Counted from the stretch's first letter, positions 56,201 through 63,077 are shown. The stretch is 64,000 nucleotides of DNA from Bacillota bacterium (GCA_023433405.1 JAEZCT010000039.1:1-64000), one strand, 5' to 3'. Translations and numbers: made by a program. Notes: generated by a model from the sequence alone, not told the origin.

Positions 56201-56935
56201 TGAGCGCTCGCCATTTTCCGCGGCGGTATACTCAAAGGTGTGGGCAGGAGAGCCCGATACTCTTTCGCCGGTATCGGCGTCATAGATCCCTTCTATGCCG
56301 CTGGTGCCGTCGTGTGCTTTTACCCTGACCGAAACCGGGGCGTTCGTCCACCCGTTCGCGTAGCTTGCGCCGATGACAGGCTCGTCTTGGTCGGGAATAA
56401 ACAGGGCGGGCGCGGTAAAAATAACGGGCTCGTCGGAGGCACTGCCCTCCACGCATACAGTAATAAACCGTGTTCCCGCGGGTATGGGCGCGGAGACAAC
56501 AATCGCTTTTGAGTTGCCCGTGTCGCCCGGTTCCCGCTGCCGCTGTGCCGAGGGGTCGTCGGGTACGCTATCTTCCTCGCTAAAGTAAAGCAGCGCCTTC
56601 GCTTCATCGTTGTCTGAGTCTATCCTCGCGTTAACGGAAAAGCGCACGGTAAGCCCGCCAAGGTCGATGGACGCGGCGATTGCCGACACATCCACTGTGT
56701 TAATCGCGCTGCCTTCCTTGCCGGCGGCCACGGTAACCACGGTATCTACCGCCACCCCGGCTGTCGCCACCCATCCGTCAAAGCCGGAAAGGTAGTCGTC
56801 ATCCAACCAAAAAACTGTGGCTTCCTCCGCGAGCAACAGTAGCGGGGAAGCTTGCGGAGCCAGCAGGCAAAAGCTAAGCAGGACCGCAACGAGACCTCGA
56901 TACAGTTTTTGCGACAGCAAACGGCGCGTTGTCAT
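44240..56935 (-). CDS. Giant cadherin-like tandem-repeat surface protein (4231 residues)
   Basis: A secreted, membrane-anchored giant. Residues 1-36 form a signal peptide; 40-185 may be a binding domain; 185-440 hold Ig-like units (GWTNLPVDYTV..., VVDEAGNVS); about 445-3830 hold some 31 repeats of about 100 residues, each starting NDAPVA-DD or a variant and carrying EDT and DVLANDxD, the tandem-95/cadherin-like pattern that binds Ca2+. A further domain, a Ser-rich linker (about 3990-4080), one helix (about 4117-4135) and a basic 96-residue cytosolic tail follow. No LPxTG motif. AAGGGG precedes ATG. Likely an adhesin. Confidence 0.92.
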   Translation of the reverse strand: MTTRRLLSQKLYRGLVAVLLSFCLLAPQASPLLLLAEEATVFWLDDDYLSGFDGWVATAGVAVDTVVTVAAGKEGSAINTVDVSAIAASIDLGGLTVRFSVNARIDSDNDEAKALLYFSEEDSVPDDPSAQRQREPGDTGNSKAIVVSAPIPAGTRFITVCVEGSASDEPVIFTAPALFIPDQDEPVIGASYANGWTNAPVSVRVKAHDGTSGIEGIYDADTGERVSGSPAHTFEYTAAENGERSFYAEDYSGKRSEPVTVSITGIDKSSPAAPVLSLSAEGWTNLPVDYTVAAAEEPEGQSPERTEYRVNGGSWQTYSEQGRIEGEGETVIEARVVDEAGNVSPIVGKTARLDTTPPELSVAISEDNGVKATATVTRSDSGSGLYKVWWASGIRDIAYVLANGTELSGASFQINTGAPYTVVVSDKAGNAALKTITINAAPIISALEDVTMEEDTTHTVSFTVADSETDADDLTVTAVSSNHALLPDPAVTNHDGVVSLVLAPELNKHGSATVTVTVSDPERSTVSAFTVTVDAVNDPPVAFDDSAETEQDTPIAIQVLLNDTDEEGNALSIKDYTQPSHGTVTKSGNTLVYTPAARFSGTDGFTYRATDGTGASAPAVVTITVSNLNDPPVAVDDAANTTEDVYRIIDVLANDSDPDIGVDAEEALSITIPSQPANGSAEVVEDGGKQKIKYTPAHNWSGVDSFEYTVSDKAGLTATATVKVTVAAFNDPPEYDGLLDAYTVLEDCGAQTITFTINDVETATDSLMLQAASTSPRFAPSSISVDGVGEEDGAITLHFTPAPNANGDAKIMLKLGDGLIVIEKEITIHITPVNDQPVAKDDVLSYTEDVPLLINVATLLANDSDIDGDTLQFVRVVTQPSVGTLVKISETVYRFDPPDNDAVNTTFTYEISDGNGLFATATVTLDASDVNDPPKIELDVTNSYRTNEDQALAGVKFTISDLETPVGGLIVTAGSADPEKVAADGIVIVPGAEGKYTLSVTPNKDANGSVTISVTVSDGQQYAIAEFLLVIDPAQDAPIANDDYVYTGGDGVAEFKPLDNDYDVDGDTLSITAIGTPGMGTVTRTGNTLLYRASVMGPATDSFTYTITDGIDTAEATVNVSIGGAKFSPVFTKVPPNQSIDEDTSTGPIEFTVIDPDAGDTVTVTAQSDNDALIPNDPASLLVELNEESRTVTVTPAANRSGTAIVTLTATDSTGKTAEASFRVTVFPINDAPVADEDFTIIMEEDERAENIDVLAHVTDIDSDPALLRIISIYSMPQHGILTGADGKYTYEPFGNYYGPDSFGYIVSDGEKTAQGTVNITVNPINDAPYYVYGIYKTLQNEVSASADIDVLAPSHDVENDTRYTHEIVTQPHYGTVTINESGTITYTRNQEAPGERGEDSFTFRIRDRLSPGDAEVKYGTGTVHFATYFTSSLWVENEYREVFEDCAPFSVTLPIHPKPGVAITAMTIGTPTLGTVTAIDAANGRFTYTPSPNANGKEHFSYTITDAEGNTATAQVNITIFPVNDPPEFTVVPADLRIDEDTQSGELIVSFQDVDGDNLTFTAYPSDPSQRILLGDGVTITRVPGENTAKLRLKPVADAFGAVPITVQVSDGLVPVEDTFLLTVDPVNDLPIVPDLHFTVSEDTATDFTVMNANSDPDGDALTAELVSGSLPSNGTAEVNADGTITYRPKANYHGTDEFSYALNDGKAVVTGRITVTIENVNDPPVIHNLLSEYITAEDSTLDIQYTVSDVDGDSLTTSLDIPASVLFGAGAITNTGNTTITAHPVQNGYGAITVKLSVTDGNDTVSQFFTITVYSVNDLPVTVDDVAETDEEKPVVISVLNNDSDIEDPNNALNVVAVSQPPHGRVTSNGKTVTYTPDKDFYGEDTFTYHVSDTNDGRTPGNVKVTVHPVNDAPVAKDDTFSTDEDQPLTVNVFANDTDAEGDTLTITAVQSPTAKGGSAVLNGDNTILYTPPVNFSGANDTFTYTITDGNGEYSSATVTIKVVPVDDPPVITNMETEHEGVWVLYEDTPDSFPFQVTDAETAATSLLVTMTSQTTSLLPSSGILLSGIGQSKTAKISPALNANGEGTIKVTAFDGVNTTIEIFTVRVIAVNDNPTLSAAALVTDEDTAITRTAAATDIEPGVLSFSVSEQPAHGTAVINESSGVYTYTPIADYNGPDSLKIKVTDSEGGYAEKTVPVTVRPVNDSPEALPDAVTTPEDTAVIISVLDNDKDIDLDADLNKGGVTEVLSVVAGGFAGVEHGTVQILPDKTIKYTPDANWNGTEQFTYTVRDTGNKTDTAEVTITVTPVNDKPAGGDDSDAGRPSNDKYLTTNEDTGLTVSIARLLGNDDVDLYTNTAPNLEELTFLSVSDPAHGTITWSAGEENLVYLPDENYFGLDSFTYEMRDKAGETGSFTVSINVKPINDIPTITAIADQTILEDGNTGELTFTVSDIETAKNALTVSYQIISVTQPGLVTGGIAVTGPDADGKCGVKVTPRPDQNGTAVITLTVKDGDNATATTTFRVVVEPVNDRPVPVSQAVYATDENHPIALKPLDNDDVDLLYEGDILKFVEGTVQVTAGAIEGATLEVIAEAGKNDTLRFTPNKDWTSKTAQTVTITYKTVDQLGLNSETDGTVQVKVNPVNDAPVISVIADTSFDEDAEDGTGEIAFTVTDEEDDDDDVSVTGASSKVTVIANNLITVTNPAGGSGSERTVKATSLKDQNGEVTITLTATDSQAGSSTTSFKIMINPMPDAPTGGDDEFDVIEDTVTLLDVLKNDDVDLDTDDEQLTILSIDLPPGHGTAEIVGNETVGYQIKYTPRLNSNEDFSFHYTMKDTVEGSEAHEATFQVDIHIIPVNDAPVITGPITATDISEGMTSPAYHFTVTDVDDEAQTLTVTAESSKQSIIKNDAITLHVPDAEDYTKRTIEYSSGKWNGAAAITIRVRDAGGLSDSLTFPVAVSSVNDAPVAADDFGTTAEDTAVVLTVLTNDDDEDLLSSALGDELFVASIGAVAHGTAAIEGGSKTIRFTPQADFNGDATLIYTVRDRAGATDTATVTITVTPVNDPPIPAADTITTAEDAPVSIDVLSNDLDIDKNTSLNLHPDAKPADEILTLTLPFAGLEHGTAKIEDGKVLYTPDENWNGVEVFTYTMQDPAGVKRTAQVTVTVTPENDAPEAINDTASTPEDTEVAIDVLANDKDIDKDSALNQSFGYDLGAQVLAVNPDSLTKPNHGSVALNAQGKVVFTPDENWNGVTHFTYTAMDPSGAESLPATVTVTVTQVNDQPDAKDDTAATVEDVPVTIDVLDNDEDTDAVASLNANPGAETKHIKADGFSGVTNGTVTIAGDKLQFTPNEDWNGITTFTYTMVDQGGLSSSADVTVTVRAANDAPVANDDSAETDEDIPAVIDALANDTDVDTDADLNKDPDYDPASETKSVKPDSFAGVTNGAVAINPDGNIVFTPDENWNGITDFTYQAVDKAGAVSNPARVTVTVNAINNSPTAMPDEAVTPEDTAVVIDAVANDKDVDLTTGNDEDLLIISTADVHNGTVTISGDQKAVTFTPAEHWNGVEEFKYTIEDRDGHKSTGLITVTVTPVNDAPVAADDEREIDEDGYAVISVLANDSDPDIGREGDTLTVISAGPAEHGTVEITGSGTTVAYTPHENWFGVESFSYTIEDEQQLSDTATITITVHSVNDAPTIPTLLTPNTGDYFKDTQTVPVTWELSTDVEGSDVTYDLYFYDGASESLLVGDLSETKYDHLLIDTDLTTDDVRYRVVATDGAATAQDIGEDFIIDNEAPRNITVRTLTPIGNEIADDDWTNTDVRFSLSDGTDLLPFGYGYRTSTDDPYTGLTSGQEVLFEETGEYTVYYRAADILDNAFTAFRRIRVDKVAPLVPLIEYAEASGKDKVTVTFTPYDDPGGSGNATITFPNRKRVSTDEPVKWETKKNGTFSFVITDVAGNVTGFTATISTIKPPSAPPSSPPSGDDDGGSSSSAVSSASSSGLTSSSASSTVSSSPASSSSSSGSSSSSAQSSSQAASSGASSHTPGDEEEKGSSGSSQSPDSSSDGEGGSSKPGKGGTPGSDSPLQAFFTPLLTFAKSIQGFFTDVSVLSSNVAFDNGSFPWLLLLLAGLVLLLILFLWRPVIVEYEGRRDSGKEYRKVRRRFAHCPKKEKTLELDVTFHPDRVVLEKVTVTFRRLFTRRMRVRDVQVKFNDKTIFLSRVKKDQIKRWTTSIQL

Positions 56936-57051
56936 AATTTTTTCCCCTTAACGTGTAATAGCTCATAGCAGATTTGGCAGTATAAAGCAGCGTAATTGCA
57001 TAAGACCGATAAAAGAAAGCGGGGAGAATGCCAGAACGCAGTATTAATTAC

Positions 57052-57084
57052 ATTATATTACCTTACTCTAACAGGATTCTAACA
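57052..57084 (-). promoter_or_regulatory. Candidate activator-dependent promoter of the giant gene
   Basis: On the minus strand a -10 TATAAT (57057-57052) lacks a -35 match. Two TGTTAGA direct repeats (57084-57078 and 57073-57067), 11 bp apart, cover the -35 area, a spacing usual for OmpR-type activators. The rest of 56936-57300 is AT-rich without other signals. Confidence 0.5.
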
Positions 57085-57310
57085 AAATACACGGGGTTTC
57101 GAGGCATAGTAACGATATTCTCTTTTATTTTGTTGACACCAATTATCAGCAAATGTCGTTTTTTGTACATTGATATAGGATATTATACCGTTTTTATTGG
57201 AAAAAAACAATCTTTTTGATTTTGCTTTTTACTATTTTATGAATCGAATAATTAACGTCGGAAGATTATCTCAAAAGCTGTCAATATACACTAATCGCTG
57301 TCTCGTTATA

Positions 57311-57413
57311 ATACTATTCTCCGATAAAAGTGTTGATAAAAATCCGCGTCAAAATCCATAAATTAAAGATTTTGACGCGGATTTTTATACACTTCTTAAT
57401 CGGATAATAGTAT
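57311..57413 (-). repeat. 102-bp palindromic repeat, copy 9 (type B, reverse)
   Basis: The most perfect palindrome of the set: ATCCGCGTCAAAATC and GATTTTGACGCGGAT match fully. It lies between the giant gene promoter and the ftsH terminator. Confidence 0.94.
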
Positions 57414-57469
57414 AAACAGCTTTGCGCTTTACATAATTAATACCCGTTTTAAAGAAAAGCAAGAATGAG

Positions 57470-57519
57470 TCAAAAAAAGAAAAAACAAGCTGCCCCGCGC
57501 GATGCGCAGAGCAGCTTGT
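57470..57519 (-). terminator. Terminator of ftsH
   Basis: On the minus strand ACAAGCTGC and GCAGCTTGT (9-bp stem) are followed by TTTTTTCTTTTTTT, shortly after the ftsH stop codon. Confidence 0.9.
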
Positions 57520-57545
57520 AATAATTAAAACTTACTTTTTAATTT

Positions 57546-59555
57546 CTATTCGCCTTGCTCGGTGGGTTGCGTCGGCGCGGGGTCGGCTTCGGGAGACAGA
57601 GTCTCCTCCGACGCGGGCTTGCGGCCCTTGTTCTCCGCCTCGGCTGCCTTCTTCATGAGCTCTTCGGAAAAGCGAATCTCCTCGGCATGATTGATGTTCC
57701 ACTTTGCAATCTCTGCGTCCACATCCAGCTCGCCGCGCATAAAGCGGGCAAAATCTACGCCGTCAATCTTTTCGCAGGCAAGCAGGTAGCGGGCAAGCTC
57801 GTGGAGCTCGCTCATGTGCTCGGTGAGAATTGCTCTTGCTCTATCGTAGGACTCATCAATAATCTTCCGCATCTCACCGTCAATCTCAGAGGCGACCGAC
57901 TCGGAGAAATCCCGGGTCTGATTAAAGTCACGGCCGAGGAAAATCTCCTCCTGAGGCTGACCGTACACGACAGAGCCAAGCTTTTCGCTAAAGCCATAGC
58001 GGGTAATCATCGCCTTTGCAATCTTGGTTACGCGCTCAAGATCGTTGGAAGCGCCGGTGGAAATATCGTCAAGCACCAGCTTTTCCGCCACACGTCCGCC
58101 CAACAGCACGATAATCTGTTCGAGCATATCGTTTTTAAGCACATAGTTCTTATCCTCGGTGGGCAGGTTCATGGTGTAGCCGCCTGCCATGCCGCGGGGT
58201 ATAATCGAAACCTGATGCACGGGGTCCTGGGTGGGGCAGAAGTAGCTGATGATGGCATGTCCCGCCTCATGATACGCTGTAATCTTTTTGGATTTTTCGC
58301 TGATAACCCTTGAGCGCTTCTCGGGACCGACCACCACCTTGATGGTTGCCTCCTCAATCTCGAGCATGGTAATGGCGCGCTTGCCTCTGCGCGCGGCAAG
58401 CAGTGCCGCCTCGTTGCAAAGGTTCTCAAGGTCTGCGCCCGTAAAGCCCGCCGTTGTCTTGGCAATAACCGAGAGGTTTACGTCCGGCGCAAGGGGCTTG
58501 TTGCTGGTGTGCACCTTTAAAATATCTTCTCTGCCGCGCACATCGGGGGTGTTTACAATAATGCGGCGGTCAAAACGTCCCGGGCGCAAAAGCGCGGGGT
58601 CGAGGATATCGTACCGGTTGGTGGCGGCAATGACGATAACGCCGGAGTTCGAGCCGAAGCCGTCCATCTCCACAAGCAGCTGGTTTAAGGTCTGCTCGCG
58701 CTCGTCGTGCCCGCCGCCGAGGCCCGCGCCGCGATGGCGGCCCACCGCGTCAATCTCATCGATAAACACGATGCTGGGTGCGTCCTTTTTGGCCTGCTCA
58801 AACAGGTCACGAACGCGGGAGGCGCCTACACCCACGAACATCTCCACAAAATCCGAACCGGAGATGGAGAAGAAGGGCACGCCCGCCTCGCCGGCAACCG
58901 CCCGGGCAATAAGGGTTTTACCTGTTCCGGGAGGACCCATCAGCAGCACACCCTTGGGGATGCGCGCACCGATGTCGTTGTATTTTTGCGGACTCTTTAA
59001 GAACTCAACAATCTCTTTGAGCTCCTCTTTTTCCTCATCCGCGCCCGCCACATCGTTAAATGTGGTTTTTTTGCTGTCAGACTGATGCTTCACCTTGGCC
59101 TTGGCAAAGGCGTTCATCTTACCGCCGCCTGCGGCTCCACGCATCATGTACACCCAGAAGGCGACCATAACGAGAATAAGCAGGATGGATGGTAAAATGG
59201 AAACCCAGCCGGGAATCTCATCAATTTTCTTATAATCATTCTTAATCGGGGCATCGGGGTTTGCGATGTTGTAGTCACGGACAAAATCCATCGTATCCTC
59301 TAAAAACAGGTTCACGTTGGGGACGGTATAATAGATGGTATCCTTTTTGTCCTTCACCTTAAGTTCCAGCGCACCGGAGCCAAGGTCAAGCCGATACTCA
59401 TCCACCTGATTTTTAAAGAAATACTGGGTGATCTCATAATATTTTGTCTCCGCCTTCGGCGCCTGCAATGTCATAAAGAAATAGACAAGAGACAATAACA
59501 GCATGAGTATCAGCACATATCCGGCAATTTGCCTGAACTTTTTGTTGTTACCCAA
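57546..59555 (-). CDS. ftsH: ATP-dependent zinc metalloprotease FtsH
   Basis: A membrane AAA+ protease that degrades misfolded and regulatory proteins. The 669-residue product has two helices (about 11-30 and 117-137) around an extracytoplasmic domain, Walker A GPPGTGKT (207-214), Walker B IVFIDEIDAVG, the second region of homology ending RPGRFDRR, and zinc motif HEAGH. On the minus strand AAGGAG is eight bases from TTG 59555 (MGNNKKFRQI); a further upstream TTG (59576) and two GTGs are too close to or before the ribosome-binding site. The C-terminus is Glu/Pro-rich. Confidence 0.96.
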   Translation of the reverse strand: MGNNKKFRQIAGYVLILMLLLSLVYFFMTLQAPKAETKYYEITQYFFKNQVDEYRLDLGSGALELKVKDKKDTIYYTVPNVNLFLEDTMDFVRDYNIANPDAPIKNDYKKIDEIPGWVSILPSILLILVMVAFWVYMMRGAAGGGKMNAFAKAKVKHQSDSKKTTFNDVAGADEEKEELKEIVEFLKSPQKYNDIGARIPKGVLLMGPPGTGKTLIARAVAGEAGVPFFSISGSDFVEMFVGVGASRVRDLFEQAKKDAPSIVFIDEIDAVGRHRGAGLGGGHDEREQTLNQLLVEMDGFGSNSGVIVIAATNRYDILDPALLRPGRFDRRIIVNTPDVRGREDILKVHTSNKPLAPDVNLSVIAKTTAGFTGADLENLCNEAALLAARRGKRAITMLEIEEATIKVVVGPEKRSRVISEKSKKITAYHEAGHAIISYFCPTQDPVHQVSIIPRGMAGGYTMNLPTEDKNYVLKNDMLEQIIVLLGGRVAEKLVLDDISTGASNDLERVTKIAKAMITRYGFSEKLGSVVYGQPQEEIFLGRDFNQTRDFSESVASEIDGEMRKIIDESYDRARAILTEHMSELHELARYLLACEKIDGVDFARFMRGELDVDAEIAKWNINHAEEIRFSEELMKKAAEAENKGRKPASEETLSPEADPAPTQPTEQGE

Positions 59556-59730
59556 ATTCACCACTCCTTGTTGCAACCGCCGTAAACCGTCTGAACCTTT
59601 GGCGCGTAACCTTCTGCGCCGCGCCTCATCCTAAGCGTCTCGCCCTGCGGACTGCTCGCTGTAGCTCTGGCAGCTATGCATTATTATTTTGCTGTAATTT
59701 TTCCGGTTTATCTATGCGGGTTTTACGGTA

Positions 59731-60270
59731 TTAAATAGTATAAACCTCAGGTTTTAAAACGCCCACATAGGGCAAATTACGGTATTTTTCATTAAAATCA
59801 AGACCGTAACCCACTACGAACTCATCGGGAACCTCAAAGCCCTTGTAATGGGCCTTAACATCCGCCTTGCGGCGCTCCGGCTTATCCAGCAGTGTACATA
59901 TTCGGATGCTTTGGGGACCGCGCCCCTCCAGCAACTCGGTAATATAGGCAAGGGTCAGACCGCTGTCGAGAATATCCTCAACAATCAGCAGGTCGTAGCC
60001 GGCAATGGGCATGTCCAAATCCTTAATAATCCTGACAACGCCGGTTGTGCGCGTACCCGCGCCATAGCTGGTTACGGACATAAAATCCACCCTTGCGTGG
60101 ATATCAATGGCGCGCATTAAATCGGCCATAAACACCACAGAACCCTTCAGCACACTTACGAGCAAAAGGTTTTTATCCCTATAGTCTTCGCTTATTTGCC
60201 TGCCCAGCTCCTGTACCTTTGAATGAATCTGCTCTTCGGTAATCAGAACCTTTAGTATATCGTCCTTCAC
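59731..60270 (-). CDS. hpt: Hypoxanthine phosphoribosyltransferase
   Basis: A purine-salvage enzyme making IMP/GMP from hypoxanthine or guanine and PRPP. The 179-residue form from GTG 60270 (MKDDILKVLITEEQI) has the usual length. It carries the PRPP-binding motif LLIVEDILDSGLTL, SVLKGSVVFMADLMR and the C-terminal DEFVVGYGLDFNEKYRNLPYVGVL. An upstream start at 60348 would add a basic, unconserved segment. It stands between tilS and ftsH, as in Bacillus. Confidence 0.95.
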   Translation of the reverse strand: MKDDILKVLITEEQIHSKVQELGRQISEDYRDKNLLLVSVLKGSVVFMADLMRAIDIHARVDFMSVTSYGAGTRTTGVVRIIKDLDMPIAGYDLLIVEDILDSGLTLAYITELLEGRGPQSIRICTLLDKPERRKADVKAHYKGFEVPDEFVVGYGLDFNEKYRNLPYVGVLKPEVYTI

Positions 60271-60373
60271 GGTGATAGCTGCCTTTCCGGCGGTGCTCCT
60301 GCTTTTTATGCAACGCCATTTTTTAAGATGAATTTTATCAATAATCAAAGACGCGTCGGTTCATCGGATACCG

Positions 60374-61726
60374 TCATTCTTGTTGGATTTGAATGAGGAG
60401 AGCCCGTTTTGTGCTCTCGGTAACCTGTGTGCGTTCGGCACAGCCAAAACCCTCCACCCAAAGCGTACCCGCTTCATCCGCAAGTACTGTTATCCTCGCG
60501 CGAGCCTCCGGCTGTATTCCCGCCTCATTCATCAGTTTTTTTAACGACTTTGTGCATCCGCGGCCGGAAAGGCGGATGCTGTCTCCCTCTTTGCGGGGAC
60601 GGAACAAGGCTGTTCCTATTATAGTATCATAATCCAAGGCATTTTTTAATAGCTTTGGGTGAACTTTTTTTAAACTTTTAACACCCTCTTTGTTCAAAAA
60701 AGAAACGTTAACCCGTTTCTTTTCAAACAAATCAAACTCCCCCTGCCGCAGGGACTGCGCGTAATCGGGCGTGGCCGCCGGACGCTCTTCCCCTATGGTC
60801 AAAATTCCGCCGGTAACGCGCGCCCGTGTTACCCCGCTGAGTGTCACCGCACCCTCGCCCGACGCAAGCGCCTTGCCAATCAGCACGATGCGCTCGCTGT
60901 CCGGTTCCAAGCCGTTTTGGGTCAGCAGCTCCCGCAGCGCGCGGTTTTTTATGGCGGGGGCCTGCGCCTGTAACGCCTGCGCATCCCAGCCCTTACCCCT
61001 TACGCTGCTTGCAAGGGCCTTCGCCGCCTGCTCACAAAGATACTGCTCGTCCTCGCGAAAGGAGCGCTGGGCGCGCAAAAGCGCGTCCTCGCTGCCCGGA
61101 TGGACGCGAAGCAAGGCCGGAACAACCTCCAGACGAATGCGGTTGCGGGTATATTCTGCCGAAAGGTTTGTACTGTCGGTAATATATGCGATGTGGTTTT
61201 GCGCGCAGTATGTCTCCACCTCGCCCCGGGTTGCCTCAATCAGCGGGCGGATAATCCTGCCGCGAACGGGGGGGATGCCGCACAAGCCCTTTAGTCCCGT
61301 TCCCCTTGCCAGATGAAACAGCATGGTTTCTATGCTGTCGGAGAGGGTGTGCGCCGTGGCAATCTTAAGCCCGCGCTCATCGGCAATGCGGCTAAAGGTC
61401 TCATAGCGCACCCCTCGTCCGCATTCCTCCAGCGACAACCGCCGCTCCCGCGCAAGGCTCGGCACATCGAAGGTATGCACCAGGCATTCCACGCCCAGCC
61501 GGGCGCAAAACTCCTCCACCGCGCGCTGGTCGCGCAGCGCCTCGCCACCGCGTATCCCATGGTTGACATGGCACACCGCAAGCCGCAGGCGGTACTCCCC
61601 GCCAAGGGCGTGCAATAGGTGCAAAAGCGCCATGGAGTCCGCGCCGCCCGACACACAGACCAGTACCCCGTCGCCCTGCTCCAGCATTCGGCAGCGGTTT
61701 ATGACCTCCCTAGCCTTTTCCATCAT
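60374..61726 (-). CDS. tilS: tRNA(Ile)-lysidine synthetase TilS
   Basis: TilS converts C34 of the CAU-anticodon isoleucine tRNA to lysidine. The 450-residue protein has the PP-loop VSGGADSMALLHLL, the family NHGIRGGEALRDQ and TDSTNLSAEYTRNRIRLEVVP segments, and the C-terminal TilS domain (FRPRKEGDSIRLSGRGCTKSLKKLMNEAGI). ATG 61726 lies inside the end of dnaB (17-base overlap) and has GGAG ten bases upstream. The longer open frame up to 62008 is dnaB read in another frame. Confidence 0.95.
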   Translation of the reverse strand: MMEKAREVINRCRMLEQGDGVLVCVSGGADSMALLHLLHALGGEYRLRLAVCHVNHGIRGGEALRDQRAVEEFCARLGVECLVHTFDVPSLARERRLSLEECGRGVRYETFSRIADERGLKIATAHTLSDSIETMLFHLARGTGLKGLCGIPPVRGRIIRPLIEATRGEVETYCAQNHIAYITDSTNLSAEYTRNRIRLEVVPALLRVHPGSEDALLRAQRSFREDEQYLCEQAAKALASSVRGKGWDAQALQAQAPAIKNRALRELLTQNGLEPDSERIVLIGKALASGEGAVTLSGVTRARVTGGILTIGEERPAATPDYAQSLRQGEFDLFEKKRVNVSFLNKEGVKSLKKVHPKLLKNALDYDTIIGTALFRPRKEGDSIRLSGRGCTKSLKKLMNEAGIQPEARARITVLADEAGTLWVEGFGCAERTQVTESTKRALLIQIQQE

Positions 61727-63077
61727 CTCTATAGTTCTCCAGCGTGCTGAATTGGGTGAACTTGCCGTCCCAGTGCAGCTTGACCGATTCGGTTTCGCCG
61801 TGACGGTTTTTTGCCACGATACATTCGGCGATATTGCGATCGGCATCGTTATCGTTATCGGTATAATACGCCTCGCGGTATAAAAACAGCACGATGTCCG
61901 CATCCTGCTCGATGGAGCCGGAGTCACGCAAATCGGACAGCACCGGGCGGTGATCGGAGCGCGAATCGGGCCCGCGGGAAAGCTGCGAACACACAAGGAT
62001 AGGAACATCCAGCTCCTTTGCCATAATCTTAAGCGTACGCGTCAGCTCCGAGACCTCCTGCACACGGTTGTCGTTGCGCCGCCCGGTGGTCATAAGCTGT
62101 AAGTAATCGATCACCACAAGACCCAAATCCTTGACACGCCTTAAGCGCGCCTTCATCTCGGGAACGGTAATGCCCGAGGTATCGTCTATTAAAATCGGAT
62201 GGGTTGCGAGCACCTGGGATGCGCGTGCCAATGACTGCCACTGGGGTCCCGTCATGTTGCCGGTGCGAAACTCGCCGCTGGGGATGCGAGCCGCCGCACT
62301 CATAAGACGGGTGGTAAGCTGCTCTGCGGACATTTCGAGCGAAAAGATGACAACCCGTTTGCCGGAGGTCGCCGCTACGTTTTGCATGATGTTTAGCGCA
62401 AAGCTCGTTTTACCCATGCCGGGGCGCCCCGCCAGCAGAATCAGGTCGGATTTGTTTAAACCGTAAATTACGCTATCCAGCGCCGAAAAGCCGGAGCGAA
62501 GACCAAGGTACTTTGAGCGGTCCTCTCCCGCAATCTTTTGCAGGCGGTCGTATGCCTCTATAATGGCATCCTCAATGCGAATAAGCCCGCGAGAGGCTCG
62601 CCCCTGCCGGATATCGTAGATGCGCTGCTCTGCGGCGTCCAACAGCTGCTTTGCCTCATAGGCGCCTTCGTTTGCCTCGCTAACAATCTCATTAGCCGCC
62701 TCAATAAGCTGGCGGACGTAGTATTTCTCCTGCACAATGGCGGCATACGCCTCGATGTTGGCCGTCGTTGGGACGATTTGAGCCAGCTGCGCAAGGTATA
62801 GCTTCGCGTCCTCAGGGGTTTCAAAGATGCGGTCATTGACGGCTTCCTCCAGCAGGGTTATAAAGTCGATGGATTTGCCCGCCGCGAACATCCGCACCAT
62901 GCAGGCAAACAGCTCCTGATGCTGCGGGCGGTAAAAGCACTCCGCCTTAATATAGTCAAGCACCGTCATCAGGCAGGTCTGGTCGATAATTACCGCACCC
63001 AGTACCGATTGCTCCGCCTCTACGTTAAACGGCGCGCGCTCTCCATATACCGCCTCGCTGTTGCCGTAGCCGTTCAC
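61710..63077 (-). CDS. dnaB: Replicative DNA helicase DnaB
   Basis: A hexameric fork helicase of 455 residues (DnaC in Bacillus terms). The N-terminal domain has PFNVEAEQSVLGAVIID; the RecA-like domain has Walker A GRPGMGKT (217-224), the LGLVVIDYLQLM Walker B segment and the arginine-finger region LRDSGSIEQDADIVLFLYREAYY. It overlaps tilS and follows rplI by 42 bases, the standard gdpP-rplI-dnaB order. Confidence 0.97.
   Translation of the reverse strand: MNGYGNSEAVYGERAPFNVEAEQSVLGAVIIDQTCLMTVLDYIKAECFYRPQHQELFACMVRMFAAGKSIDFITLLEEAVNDRIFETPEDAKLYLAQLAQIVPTTANIEAYAAIVQEKYYVRQLIEAANEIVSEANEGAYEAKQLLDAAEQRIYDIRQGRASRGLIRIEDAIIEAYDRLQKIAGEDRSKYLGLRSGFSALDSVIYGLNKSDLILLAGRPGMGKTSFALNIMQNVAATSGKRVVIFSLEMSAEQLTTRLMSAAARIPSGEFRTGNMTGPQWQSLARASQVLATHPILIDDTSGITVPEMKARLRRVKDLGLVVIDYLQLMTTGRRNDNRVQEVSELTRTLKIMAKELDVPILVCSQLSRGPDSRSDHRPVLSDLRDSGSIEQDADIVLFLYREAYYTDNDNDADRNIAECIVAKNRHGETESVKLHWDGKFTQFSTLENYRDDGKG

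Noticed and set aside
45671..56600. Many long open frames on the plus strand opposite the giant gene (for example 45671-46825)
   Set aside because: They are by-products of the repeated codon pattern of the cadherin-like repeats on the minus strand; no ribosome-binding sites or known domains.
7375..57413. Repeated palindromes as a CRISPR array
   Set aside because: The copies are dispersed over 50 kb, about 102 bp long and self-complementary, without regular spacers or cas genes.
61727..62008. N-terminal extension of TilS
   Set aside because: The frame is open only because it runs inside dnaB; the conserved TilS start is at 61726 with a ribosome-binding site.
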